Source: Isoetes taiwanensis
Lineage: Eukaryota > Streptophyta > Lycopodiopsida > Isoetales > Isoetaceae
Direction: 5' to 3'
Assembly: GCA_021234155.1 (NCBI GenBank)
Contig: JAJEKV010000016.1
Span: 21,085,863 to 21,149,862 of the forward strand
DNA: 64,000 nucleotides
Both the position numbers and the translations under genes were made by a program. A model generated the notes under the pieces. That model was not told the DNA's origin. It did not search any database and was given only the letters and a program-made list of their open reading frames with translations. Each line of letters opens with the position of its first letter. The stretch's first letter is position 1. Below are positions 23,806 to 35,703 of this stretch, piece after piece.

Positions 23806-23925
23806 ATTTCTGTTTTCAGGAAATTTCCCTCTGCGATTCCACTCCCTTGGCCCGATCCGCCGGACCCAGGCCGCAATCTACCCTCTCCTCCTTACTATCA
23901 CACCATACCTCCACTTCCTCAACAC

Positions 23926-24475
23926 CTAGATCGCCTCTTGCACATCCTGCCCATGTTTTAAACGCTCGATTTCGCTCTGCAGGCTATTGAAGAACTTCTG
24001 CACATGGAGGGTAACATTAGTAAAGATCTTCTTAGTCTTCTTTGCCAATATTTCGCCTGCCGGAATGGGAATGTGTATCTCTGTAAAATACGTTGGTGGT
24101 GCTGTTGCTGTATTTGAAGCTGGCTTGATTTGGGTTCTTCACAGAAATATCCAAATCAAAGATCAAGGTAAGATCCAGCTTTAAACTGCTACTCAGACTT
24201 GCATGAATATCATTTAATTTCACAGAGTTCACAGAGATTTTGGGGCTTTTAGCCTTGAACACAGTAAAAGCAAGGATGATCGCTATGATAATAAGAATAA
24301 CAAGCAGTATGCTGGTTATAATACAACATGTTTTGAAGCGTTTCTTCCTCTTATGCTTTTCATAAGACTCTGTAGCTCCCATTTCAAAAAATCCCCTGTT
24401 TTTCTCAGACAGAGATTTGAGAGGAACGGCTTCCGAAGCTGCAATTGAAATGGGCGCAGAGAAATTCCAACCCAC
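23926..24475 (-). pseudogene. LEA-2/NHL-family membrane protein, frameshifted
   Basis: The longest frame starts at 24475, though MGATESYEKHKRKKRF at 24382 is an equally good start. A basic stretch (KHKRKKRF) precedes one membrane span (about 24 residues, rich in Ile, Leu and Val). The LEA-2 hallmark follows: FTVFKAKSPKISVNSVKL, then LDISVKNPNQASFKYSNSTT. NHL/LEA-2 proteins sit in the plasma membrane or ER and are linked to stress or defence. Near 24073 one extra base shifts the frame. The expected continuation IPIPAGEILAKKTKKIFTNV is in the neighbouring frame and runs to a stop at 23926. The C-terminal half of the domain beyond that is not recognisable. It is probably a pseudogene, although a sequencing error at the C run would restore part of it. 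Confidence 0.78.
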
Positions 24476-24944
24476 TGCAGTTTAATGCATCAGGGAGTAA
24501 GGCAGGTGCCGGAATGCCAGTAAGATGCTGCACCATAGCTCGAAAACTTCTATAATCAGCTTCTAAAACCAGCTAAAAAAGCCAGAGCAAGCAATGAAGA
24601 GCTTCAAATATAACTTTATCGATTTCTCCAACACTCTGTAAATAGTTTACAACTTTTCTGGCTTGCTGGATTTGTACACAGCGTCCAATCTTCTGTCACA
24701 AAAGCTCCAATCGTGCTTCAAAACGAACGTTCTAGAAAACCAGACTTCAAAACATCCTTTTGCTATCCTCCGGATTCAAGCTTGATTCAAGCTTATTTCA
24801 GACCAATTTGTTCCAAGAAAGCAGGCTTCCACTATTCTTCTGATAACTCCTACTAGCTCCAAATCCTCCTGATTCGATCCAACCAACTACCCGATGAGTC
24901 TGGACTGGACATTTTCCCTTTTGTTTTCTTTTGCTAACCTACTT

Positions 24945-25065
24945 CTTGCCGCGTGATCGACCACTTTTAACATAAACCCACAATCAAATGATACAAATGC
25001 TGGATAGCGTGATCGACCACTTTTAACATAAACCCACAATCAAATGATACAAATGCTGGATAGCC
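24945..25065. repeat. tandem duplication, 57 bp twice
   Basis: GCGTGATCGACCACTTTTAA through CAAATGCTGGATA is repeated perfectly head to tail, which indicates a recent slip or unequal exchange. No gene is present around it. Confidence 0.9.
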
Positions 25066-25422
25066 AATGCCATAGATGTCTATATTCTTAAGAGTTTCTT
25101 CTGCTTGCAAGATTTCATGGAAGCCGATCTCTCTGCTTTAAGTAAGGTAAGCTACTAGTTTTTTGCATATTAGAACATGGCAAACCATTAGATACCCATC
25201 AAACAATAAACATTTGTATTGAATCATAAGCAAAAATTGATAGCACAGAATTGTGAGCCTTTTCGCCTACTTTAAAAATTTTGAGCCTATACAAAAAGGT
25301 TGGGAAAGAGAAACGTTCGCGGCGGCCAAGCCACGATAAGTTTCTTGTAACTATAAGACAGCATTTGAGGTGCCACGTCATTCTTGTGACATGTCTTAAA
25401 AAAATTAGTTTTCCATGGCTTC

Positions 25423-26912
25423 ATTATAAGAGCTGTCTTATAATATAAGACGTGTCTCATAAATTTGCTTTTCCACTACTAATCTCTTCGTGGTTTTCTT
25501 GCATGTTTTCTCACAGGGAGTTGCAATTTCACAATTCCTTTGTACTATGTTCTTGCAAGCTCTCAGTTACATCTATGGGTTGTTTGCCATAATATAACTA
25601 CCGATCATTCTTGGACCATTTGCTTGCGTAGATTGCCAGTACCTCATTGTCGACTGGAACATGTTTATCTACCTAAAAGGAAAAAAGCTCCTGCAGATAC
25701 CTAGGCATAGCCCCTGCAGATTTGAGAATATGTCTATTGTTTGACCTGTAACTTTTTTATTTCTGCAATGTCGAATCCATTCTTAACACTGTGCACCATG
25801 ATAATGAGCCCAGAACATGAACCACTCGGGATTATATTGCAAAGATCTGTAATATTTGCTCATATTTTCATAACTGGCATACCATTTATATATAGCATTG
25901 TCAGCATAATTGTCCATAGGTTGGCCGTAGCTTTACATTCTGCATCGTGCTCTAGATACAGCGAAAATAGACTGTCCATGCCAAACTTTTTCATCAGAAG
26001 CTCTGCACAGATGATCTGCTGGAGAAATTGGGGCTACATTTTTTGCCCTTGATATGGCGGGGCAGAAGTGGAAGCTGGCAAAACGGATCAGCCAGCAAAT
26101 CCGACAGAGGAAGAGACTTTACAGTCCGATAAATTCCTCCTCAACCTCATTTTTTTGAGCCCCACAATTTTCGGCGAAGAAGCCCTGCGATTGGATAAGA
26201 TTTGCTATCTTATTTTCTGGCGGGGGGTTTCCCCCGGAAGAAAATGGGACTCCAAAGTTGTACGGTAGGCACATGCGACCTGTCTTAAAAATTTGTGTGG
26301 AAAAACTAAGGTGTCTTATATGATTATATGGCCCAATCATATCCTCACAAATTTAAGACAGGAGGGCCGTGGAAAAAGGGCCTAATATATTTAAACTGCC
26401 CCCTTAACGACCTCATTACAATTATATATTAGAGATAAGCCATTAAAATATCCGTCCTTTATGGAGCGGCACCATCCCTGGCCGCCTTTCCTGATCCCCT
26501 GCTTCCTCTCTCATCCCTTCCCTTCCTCTGTTACGGATGCCTGATTTCCTTGGAAGATCTCGCAGATTTTCCCGAAAAAGCTCTGATCCGGCGATTTTTG
26601 TTGAATCATCCGCTTCCGTATTTTGATCATGCCGTTTTGAACTAGAACAGCTTGCCAAAGGTTAGAATCCTGAGCAAGATATGGCTATGGCAGACGGCAA
26701 GGAATAACGGCGAGGATATCCTGAGCAAGATATGACTATGGCAGACGGATATGGCACATGTATTATAAGATCTTCGTCAGGGTTTGTATTTCTTGATCGG
26801 TTTGGTGGTTTTTAAGCAGATTTCGAATGGATTGAGGGCTCCTAAGATGCCGCTGGCTCTGTCTTTGAGTTCTTAAGGCAAAATAGAGTTTCTGAGCTTT
26901 GATTTAGAAGCA
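25423..26912. repeat. 1.46-kb dispersed repeat, copy 1
   Basis: The stretch from TCTCATAAATTTGCTTTTCC to GATTTAGAAGCAAAAA recurs at about 32841-34301 in the same orientation with few differences. It lacks TG...CA ends, a primer site and any gag-pol between the copies, so it does not look like an LTR pair. It contains a hairpin (CCTGTCTTAAA...TTTAAGACAGG, 26279-26365) and a direct repeat of GAGCAAGATATGRCTATGGC (26670-26745). The open frames shared by both copies show no known domain. Confidence 0.85.
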
Positions 26913-28200
26913 AAAATGTCTGTGCATTGCAGTATTCAGCAGCCACCTCCTAGGCCAATTGACTACGAGTGTGTTGCACATGAGATAGTTTGGCGCTTCT
27001 TCGAGAAGGGGTGGGCTTCTGGCCACAAAACTTGGTCCCTAGGGCAATGTCGATGTTCTGAGTCCATTGGCAGAGACAGCAGATCACGGTTCTGGAGAGG
27101 GGAAGTTGCCCGTCCGTCGCCAGGGCCTTCGGGAGAGGACTTTTGGGGTAAGCTACTTCCGGGTGGTTTTTAGGGTCCGTGCTCTGGCCTCAACACCTCC
27201 CCTCTACATCAAGACACGGCGCAAGGTCCTAGTCGAATCTGACAAGGATAGAGCCTCCGAAACGTAAACCCTATGCATTGCCGAGTTTTGGTCTTTTGCA
27301 CTTGGGACGTGGCCGATCACATGCAGTTGAGAACGCAAAGCAAGGGGAACTGACGGAATGGAGTTTGAACCTGTACTCCTCCCGTTGTGGCAGTTAGAAG
27401 TCAAGGGCCGCTTACAGTAGCAAGACATTCGTAAATTCGTAATTAATGCATAGTACGGACTTAAATTCTGATTTTTTGTCAGCTAGCTTCCTAAGTCATC
27501 GCCAACATACAGGCATGTTGAGATAAACTATATCTTCGCATGTTGGTAGGGTATTAGTTCTCATAGCAGGGGACAAAATTAAAAAAATATATTTGATCTA
27601 TATATGTTCTTATGTTTCGCGCTTATCCGGCCGTCCGTTCGAGATCCGACGGCTCACGTGGGTTTGGGACGTATCCTACGGCCCAGATGGCCTGGGAGTT
27701 TACATATAATATGTGTACCATGGTCCTACGGTCCAGATTGATCTGATCTCTTAAAATCTAATTGAATCTAAGGAAATCTTCATAATATCTAAGGGAATCT
27801 AAGAAAATCTTGATGAAATCTTAGAGTTTTTTTAAGATTTTGCAAAGAGCGACAATACAATGTTCTAAAATGTTTAATAATAAAGGTGTACAATATAAAT
27901 CTTGAAAAAAAAATATTCTAGATGCTCAGGGCAAGCGGCTCAGTCTAAAAATAGAAAATGCTTCAAAAATATTGCATAGATCTAAGATAGATTATTTTAG
28001 AAGGTTTTAAATGCTCATGGGTAAGCACCTCAATCAAAATAGAAAATTCTAAGAGAATCTAAGAGAATCTCAGTAGAATCGTTGGTTATCTACAGCACTA
28101 TAGGGCCTTACACCGTAAGAACATGCTAAAACTGGAACAATGCGTCGTAGGACGTATTAATTTTCTTGTATATATGTCGTCGTAACAAACGAACACGTAG
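26913..28200. other. gene-free stretch
   Basis: The frame at 26916-27173 and the others here have no recognisable domain. GATAAACTATATCTTCGCAT through CATAGCAGG at 27521-27572 recurs at 30460-30508 in the same orientation, on the far side of the inverted-repeat element. Confidence 0.5.
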
Positions 28201-28203
28201 CTA

Positions 28204-30408
28204 CATAAACAAAGTTTAAAATGAAACGCACTAATTTGCTCAAAACGCACTTCAAAAGGAATCTTTGAAAGATTCCCTAAAATCCCCCCAAAAAGGTCCC
28301 TTTTCATGGTATATTTGTGACAAGTGTGACAATTTGAAAATTTTAGGCATCATTTTTGAGGGGGGGGTGTGAACTTAGCTTCCATTCAAAATTGTTTGAC
28401 ATCCCTTTTTGGCCCCCCAGTTTGGTTTGAGAAATAGTAATATTTTCAAAAACTAAACAAAATAGACATTGAAAAAAACAGCAAGCACACTAAAGTGCCA
28501 AAAAGGTATTTTATTCAAAGTTTTCAAAATCAGTACAAAACTATGAACAAAGCTGTAAAAAATGCAACACATTTTGACATTGCCTCATTGAAGCAAACAT
28601 TTTGACATGAAAGTATGCCTCATTGAACAAACTTACACTTTGAAGCGCAAGTTGGAGTCGAAGACGCTCGCTCTTCGTCTTATATACTTGCTCTCATTTG
28701 CTCATCCGTCTTGCTATAGACTTATGTATACCGCGATGATAATGCGTGGACATAACGTCTTCAAAATAAATTTCTGGGTGGTATAAATTTATACCACAAT
28801 AGGTAGTGCTGTGCGGATATAACATGCCAGAGAGTTCGCATGGTATAAATTTATACCGCAAATGGACTCGAGCGGTATAAATTTATACCGCAAGAGGACT
28901 CGAGCGGTATAAATTTATACCGCGAGAGCTCTCTCGATTCACTGCGAGAGCTCCCACGGTATAAATTTATACCGTGAGAGCTCCCTCATTATACCGCGAG
29001 AGCTCTCTCGGTATAAATTTATACCGCGACAGCTCTCTCGGTATAAATTTATACCGCAGACAACCTTCAGACAATCAATTTATACACATATATGTGTATA
29101 TATATATCATAATATATATACATACTTACATATATATATATCTGAAGAAAAGAGAACTCTTGTGGTATAAATCTATACAGAGAAACGGTATAAATTTATA
29201 CCGAATTGCATATATATATAAAACGTTTATATATATATGTATATATATATGCAGTCCAGAGGTAAAGTATATATCGTGTAAAATCTTTTGGGGTCTTTCT
29301 TACTCGCCAAAGGGTTTGGCAACTGAAAACTACTAAAGTAACACACATAAGGGATAATTTTACACACTTTTCTTAGTTTTTTAGTCTAAAAAGTTCTAAA
29401 ACGGTTCTAAAATTTCTGAGCTTGTAATGCAATGTTAGAGCATAAAGTAGTCGAATCATGTTGTTATTTCTACTTTTTTTTCTCTACATACATGCGAACT
29501 TCACTTCAGGCAGCTAAAAAATTGCTACTAAAGGCAAAGAACTCCAAAATATTATGGTGACATAGGTGTTTGACTATAAGGAAACCAAGTGGTTTATCCA
29601 GAGGGGAGCGAGGAGTAGCAACCCCTCAGAAGTTTACCTATTTATTTACAAAATATTTAGGAAAGGGTAAGGCAGACGAATACTTCACTGCCAGAGAAAT
29701 GTGCATGGTGCCCACTGCTACAGATGATGTAATTGTGATGAATATGCTCAACATTGCTAAGGAGATTGACTATCTCCTGAGCATCACCATGTTGTAGATT
29801 GGTATGTGCGTTCAAAAATACATCTCCGAGAATAAAAAAGGAGGGCATGTAATCACATGGCTTCATTACTTCAACTTTTGTATCCTCGGTATAAATTTAT
29901 ACTGCATCATCAACTAAAACTTCAGCTTAACTACAAAATATCGTGGATGTATTGGTAATTGTAATACTATGTGATGCAAAAACAATGGTTTGTCATTCAA
30001 GAAGTTTGTTCAACTGCCTCCCAATGTGTTTTAAGGTCCATTAGGATGTTCAGCCAAAATGGTTGTGAAATAACAAATTTCCTGTCTTCTAAAACAGCTA
30101 ATATAAAAATTTTCAGGGACAAGGTACAAAAGCATCTAATTTCTTCATACGAATTTGCCCCATAGTAAATCTTTGAATTTCATTGTAGTTCTTTCCCCCT
30201 CTACAATGGGATTTTTTGTGTGTGTATGTTTTTCCTTAATACTAAGTCTTCTTAAAATGTCTGTTTTCACGAGCAGTTTTATAAATCTTTGGACTAAAGG
30301 TAATAAAAAGGCCCTTTTTAGAGGGATTTCAGAATTTTATAAATTTTCAGAAGGAATCTTTCAAACGCACTTCTTAAATAAGTGCGTTTCATTTTAAACC
30401 TTGTTCAT
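28204..30408. mobile_element. 2.2-kb inverted-repeat element, unclassified
   Basis: Left sequence AACAAAGTTTAAAATGAAAC, then GCACT, reappears inverted at 30380-30405 as AGTGCGTTTCATTTTAAACC, then TTGTT. Similarity continues inward for about 90 bp with GAAAGATTCC and AAAAAGG blocks. No transposase is visible. The edges and target duplication are not certain, so this could be a decayed DNA transposon. It encloses the palindrome array. Confidence 0.6.
28779..29205. repeat. array of the perfect palindrome GGTATAAATTTATACC
   Basis: Seven exact copies and several near copies of this 16-bp palindrome lie within about 425 bp, spaced 30-60 bp apart. They are joined by CGCGAGAGCTCTCTCG-like GC-rich spacers that are themselves self-complementary. 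One more near copy is at 29889. Each copy contains a TATAAA on either strand. The 120-codon plus frame across it is repeat-encoded. Confidence 0.93.
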
Positions 30409-30660
30409 ATACTATTGGTGGAAACCTAACCTTTTTAAATCTAACAAAATAAAACTTTAAGATAAACTACATCTTTGCATGTTGGTAAGGTATTAGTTAT
30501 CATAGCAGGTAAGGTATTACTAGTTATTATCATCGTATTATATACCTCATAGCTCAACGGATGTACTACAAAACATTGAACATTCTCATGGTGGTATATT
30601 TCATAACTTTAACGGGTGTAACAAGTCAAATAAACCCCTATCCAGTTAAATAAACCCATG
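29206..30660. other. AT-rich filler, no gene recognised
   Basis: It holds ATATATATGTATATAT tracts at 29210-29260 and short open frames without domains. Confidence 0.5.
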
Positions 30661-30737
30661 TATCAAAGACGTCGTTAAAAGACGAGACCCTGCTTCTTTC
30701 CGAAATTTTCCCTTATTAGTTTTTTTATACTATTTCT

Positions 30738-31095
30738 TTCTAATCATTGAATTTTTTGTTTTGCATGTACACTCCTAGCAAAATGTGTTGTTCTTGCAAA
30801 ACAACTTGGCACCTCTTCCAGGTAAGGATTTAATTTTTTCAATACGCTAATAAAATACTAATGCTTTATTTAGGTTAAATTGTTATCCAAGAAGGGGACG
30901 TCATTGAAATCACCCCTCCCCCATTGCTTTTCCATATTTTTTTTTTCCTTTAAGTTGTTTATTTATACTAATATTTTACTAATCATTGAATTTATTGTTT
31001 TGCATGTACACTCCTAACAAAATGCGTTGTTTGTGCAAAACAACTTTGCCACCTTGTACGTATTCTAGGTAAGCATTTAATTTTCAATATGCTTA
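30738..31095. repeat. direct duplication, about 100-bp unit
   Basis: CTAATCATTGAATTTWTTGT through GCATGTACACTCCTARCAAA, AACAACTT, and AGGTAAG occurs at 30741-30830 and again at 30978-31075, with AT-rich sequence between. Confidence 0.8.
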
Positions 31096-31316
31096 ATGTA
31101 TTGATTAATGTATTTAGCTTAATTTATTGATTAATGTATTTAGCTAAAAAAATTGGGGCTTCATTTATTTTTGTATTGTTTTAATATATTTAAGCGACGT
31201 CATTTAATGACGTTAAAATCTTATATTTCTTTATTGGTTAAATTCATTTTATAGGCTTTAATATTAAATGTATTAACTTCATTCATAATAAATGTATTAT
31301 TATTATTTTTTTCAAT

Positions 31317-31320
<4 letters not shown>

Positions 31321-31356
<36 letters not shown>
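31321..31356 (+). repeat. poly(A) run of about 36
   Basis: An uninterrupted A tract sits between AT-rich sequence and unrelated downstream sequence. It may mark a retroposed tail, but no matching target duplication was found. Confidence 0.8.
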
Positions 31357-31360
<4 letters not shown>

Positions 31361-31499
31361 TCACCAGACTTTAAACTTGATACCCCTTTGCAAGAAACTA
31401 TCAAGCTTCAATAGGCAGCCCTAAGACTAATCAGGTGACTTAGTACTTAGGCCATGAACTGGTTATCAAAGAAAAAAAATAAAAATAAAAAAATAAAAA

Positions 31500-31946
31500 A
31501 TAAATTTTTTTTTAATACACGTAAGCGACGTTGCTTATGTGGCGCTCTTGTACGACGTCGTTAAACGACGACGTGTACATGGCTGCCACGTCAGCAACGA
31601 CGCTGGCAACGCCGCGCTGGCCGTCCGGCCGCGTGGCTGCCACGTGTACGTGGCGTCGTTGAACGACGTCAAACACGTGGCTACCACGTCAGCAACCCGC
31701 TCGCCGACGCCGCGCTGGCCGCCCGGCCGCGTGGCAGCCACGTGTACGTGGCGTCGTTGAACGACGTTACGTCGTCGCTTTAAAACGACGCCGTTGCGAC
31801 GCGTATAGCGACGCGTCCGCGTCGTAAAACGACGTGCAGACGTCGTTATAGGCGTCGTTTATCGACTTTTTGGCGTCGTTCATCGACGTTCAAACGACGT
31901 CTGTACGCCGTAATAGACGTCGTAACAGGGCAACGTTTTTGTAGTG
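31500..31946 (-). mobile_element. CACTA-like transposon terminus with CpG-rich subterminal repeats
   Basis: Read on the minus strand, the segment begins CACTACAAAAACGTTGCCCT, the standard start of En/Spm (CACTA) elements. It then carries dense GACGTCGTT, AACGACGT and GCCACGTGTACGTGGC motifs in both orientations. A 110-bp subunit (CACGTCAGCAAC...GTGTACGTGGCGTCGTTGAA) is repeated twice. The same GACGTCRTT motif occurs sparsely back to 30668, so the element may extend there. A weak candidate for the other end is TACTACAAAACATTG at about 30564. No transposase is seen. Confidence 0.65.
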
Positions 31947-32057
31947 GAGGAAGTTTTGTCATGTATAAAATTTAATCTAAATTGATTAGCATGACTAATT
32001 CTGTGCTGATTTTGATGAACGTTTGGAAGATGGAGATTGAGAGTACGAAGCCCTCTC

Positions 32058-34301
32058 ATTTATAAGAGCTAGTTTATAATATAAGACGTGTCTATGACAT
32101 ATTCAACAAAACTTAGACTTATTCAGATTTAATAGATAACACTTTAAGGACTCCATTCTAAGAATATATATATTATTTAATTCTTCTTGATTGTTATAAT
32201 TTTTATGAGTTTTAATTATATAAGTTTATCTTTGAGTTAAAACCTTAATGGTTATAAAAATGTAAAAATTGCTTTTCAGACTAATTTTCACTTGAACTTA
32301 TTTAGAATTAAACATTTCCAGAATATAAAATTTTAATTTTTAATGATTTAACAAATTTAAAATTTGGCAATCCTGATAATTTGCAAATGAAATCTGATGG
32401 TTCAATAAGCGATTGACTTAAAACTATTATAATAATTTCTCAATTTACAAACTTTTATACTTTTAAAAACACGTTTAAGAAAGTTTTTAGGTCGAAATCA
32501 ATTAAATTATAAAGTTAATATTTTAATAATAACTATTGAATATTTTATTATTAATGGAACAAAATATATTGAAACTTAATCAATAATAAATTATCCAATG
32601 TCTTTACAGATAAACATAATCCTTTAATTAGTTCCAAATCTAAAACTTTCTTTACCTATTTTGAAAAAATAATATTTCAATTATATAGCATCTATTTTAG
32701 ATCATTCTAAATAAATCAAAGTGAAAATTAAATGGTTAAAATCAATAAGAGTTAAAAATACTGTTGATCTTATTATGACATCCTTGAAGTATATATCTAT
32801 TAGATTTGAATAAGTCTAAATTTTGTTAAATATGCCATGTCTCATAAATTTGCTTTTCCACTACTAATCTCTTTGTGGTTTTCTTGCATGTTTTCTCACA
32901 GGGAGTTGCAATTTCACAATTCCTTTGTACTATGTTCTTGCAAGCTCTCAGTTACATCTATGGGTTGTTTGCCATAATATAACTACCGATCATTCTTGGA
33001 CCATTTGCTTGCGTAGATTGCCAGTACCTCATTGTCGCCTGGAACATGTTTATCTACCTAGAAGGAAAAAAGCTCCTGCAGATACTTAGGCATAGCCCCT
33101 GCAGATTTGAGAATATGTCTATTGTTGGACCTGTAACTTTTTTATTTCTGCAATGTCGAATCCATTCTTAACATATGCACCACGATAATGAGCCCAGAAC
33201 AGGAACCACTCGGGATTACATTGCAAAGATCTGTAATATTTGCTCATATTTTCATAACTGGCATACCATTTATATATAGCATTGTCAGCATAGTTGTCCA
33301 TAGGTTGGCCTTAGCTTTACATTCTGCATCGTGCTATAGATACAGCGAAAATAGACTGTCCATGCCAAACTTTTTCATCAGAAGCTCTGCACAGATGATC
33401 TGCTGGAGAAATTGGGGCTACATTTTTTGCCCTTGATATGGCGGGGCAGAAGCGGAAGCTGGCAAAATGGATCAGCCAGCAAATCTGACAGAGGAAGAGA
33501 CTTTACAGTCCGATAAATTCCTCCTCGACCTCATTTTTTTGAGCCCCACAATTTTCGGCAAAGAAGCCCTGCGATTGGATAAGATTTGCTGTCTTATTTT
33601 CTGGCGGGGGGTTTCCCCCGGAAGAAAATGGGACTCCAAAGTTGTACGGTAGGCACATGCGACATGTCTTAAAAATTTGTGTGGAAAAACTAAGGTGTCT
33701 TATATGATTATATGGCCCAATCATATCCTCACAAATTTAAGACAGGAGGGCCGTGGAAAAAGGGCCTAATATATTTAAACTGCCCCCTTAACGACCTCAT
33801 TACAATTATATATTAGAGATAAGCCATTAAAATATCCGTCCTTTATGGAGCGGCGCTACCCCTGGCCGCCTTTCCTGATCCCCTGCTTCCTCTCTCATCC
33901 CTTCCCTTCCTCTGTTACGGATGCCTGATTTCCTTGGAAGATCTGGCAGATTTTCCCGAAAAAGCTCTGATCCGGCGATTTTTGTTGAATCATCCGCTTC
34001 CCATATTTTGATCATGCCGTTTTGAACTAGAACAGCTTGCCAAAGGTTAGAATCCTGAGCAAGATATGGCTATGGCAGACGGCAAGGAATAACGACGAGG
34101 ATATCCTGAGCAAGATACGGCTATGGCAGACGGATATGGCACATGTATTATAAGATCTTCGTCAGGGTTTGTATTTCTTGATCGGTTTGATGGTTTTTAA
34201 GCAGATTTCGAATGGATTGAGGGCTCCTAAGATGCCGCTGGCTCTGTCTTTGAGTTCTTAAGGCAAAATAGAGTTTCTGAGCTTTGATTTAGAAGCAAAA
34301 A
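32058..34301. repeat. 1.46-kb dispersed repeat, copy 2, interrupted
   Basis: This matches 25423-26912 except for a 745-bp insertion at 32094-32838. The two copies, about 7.4 kb apart, have parallel short frames, none with a known domain. Because copy 1 lacks the insertion, it acts as the empty site. Confidence 0.85.
32094..32838. mobile_element. 745-bp TIR element with 4-bp TSD
   Basis: The ends are inverted copies of ATGRCATATTYAACAAAAYT continuing TAGACTTATTCARAT, about 40 bp. GTCT is duplicated at 32090-32093 and 32839-32842, and copy 1 of the surrounding repeat shows the unfilled site. The interior is very AT-rich and non-coding. Its 4-bp duplication matches the size seen for the 4.1-kb element at 658, although the ends are different. 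Confidence 0.85.
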
Positions 34302-35703
34302 ATTTCTGTGTTTTGATTTGCACAATCATTTAATGGAAGATGGTTTAAGCTCTGATGATTATTTCATTTTTTGCTAATAGAATCAAAGTTTTAGCATGAG
34401 AGAGTATAAACATTAATAATTTTTAAGTTTTACGGAGCAGCTCTTGAAGATTTGGTTTAAAACTTGGTTGCATTGTCGGACTTGCTGTAGAGAAACAAAG
34501 CACACAAAAATAGGGCGAGATGTAGGGCGTGGAAATTTGAACCATGTGTTCATGACGTTTGGGAAAGTGCATCTCTCAGAATATTCCCTCGGGAATATTC
34601 CCTCGGCGGCCAGCCAGACTAGGCGGCGCTGCGACTTTGTTGCTTGGGCGTCGTCTCGTCTGGCGGCACCGCCTCGGGAAATTCCATCTCAACCACTTTT
34701 TTGACAGGTTAATCTAGTGAAAACAATTGAGAAAAACAACTAAGATCCTTTTCTGGTAAAGTTTTATATCACAGCTCTAACCTTGACCACTTTTATTTTT
34801 CTTGATTCTTGTTCTACAATATCTGGTTAATGCAGAGTGAGAGCATGCCATTGACCATATCATTTAGCATCACTTCAATCATGAGAAGTGATAGCTCCAC
34901 TGTCATTAATCACACAAAGGATCCTATAGTTGTGTTTTGAAAGCACACAAAGTCTATCCACAATAAGACATCACTAGTTTAATTCGAAGAGAGTCAGCAA
35001 GCGAAGTAAGAGCTTTTTGTGGCCTGATCACTTTCAAAACTGAAATGAAGGACTGCTCGTTCCATGGACTATCAATCTATAAGCAGGGAATGCAATTCAA
35101 GTTTAGCAAAATGGGAAAGATATGCTTGTGAAAGTGATGTAGGGAGAAGATGTCCATGTTGCTATCCAAGATCCCCCCCTCCCCCCCAAAAAAAAATGCG
35201 CTCTTGGCTTAATGTTTGACAATGTGGCAAAAGTATTCCGCCCTTATGGCTAGAATAGTAGAGATGAATGGTCCCTTGTCATTTCATCTTCATCTACACA
35301 CGTGAAATGGTTGACTGTTGGTGTAAGTTCATCTCCAAAATCTTAGAAATGACAATTGTAGCATTGGGAGAGCCGAGAGGAGGTTTAACTGATTACACAC
35401 CTATAGAAAGATCCATTGATTAGCTTTTGCGCCTCAGCTCTTATCATCTTGGCAACTGGCAAAGACCACGGTACTCCTCATATCATCTCCTAGACAGCAT
35501 AGATAACCTCGCTTTACTTATCAGGATCAAAATGTAAAGGTAGTCAAGCATCTTGGAGTAGAGTTCACTACCACTATATATTGGAACACCTGCATCCAAC
35601 AACGAGTAATGGCAATTTGGAAGGCACTCTATGCCCTGCAAAACAATTGCCACAAAGTAGAGCTCTATGATTGGACTCATTAAGCACACTTATTTAGGGT
35701 TTT
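34302..35703. other. gene-free stretch with a small GAATATTCC palindrome
   Basis: No gene is recognised. GAATATTCCCTCGGGAATATTC at 34579-34601 is a near-perfect inverted repeat resembling paired heat-shock-element half sites. It is GC-rich on its right side and has no gene next to it. Confidence 0.5.

Noticed and set aside
23814-23957. A plus-strand frame (PLPWPDPPDPGRN) resembling the N-terminal part of a UGT
   Set aside because: The resemblance rests on a few prolines, the strand is opposite to the real UGT fragment, and the frame is short and closed.
28779-29205. Regularly spaced palindromes as a CRISPR array
   Set aside because: The region is eukaryotic nuclear DNA, the spacers are themselves related and variable in length, and no cas genes exist here.
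25423-34301. The 1.46-kb repeat pair as LTRs of one long retrotransposon
   Set aside because: There are no TG...CA ends, no primer site after copy 1, no purine tract before copy 2 and no polyprotein between them.
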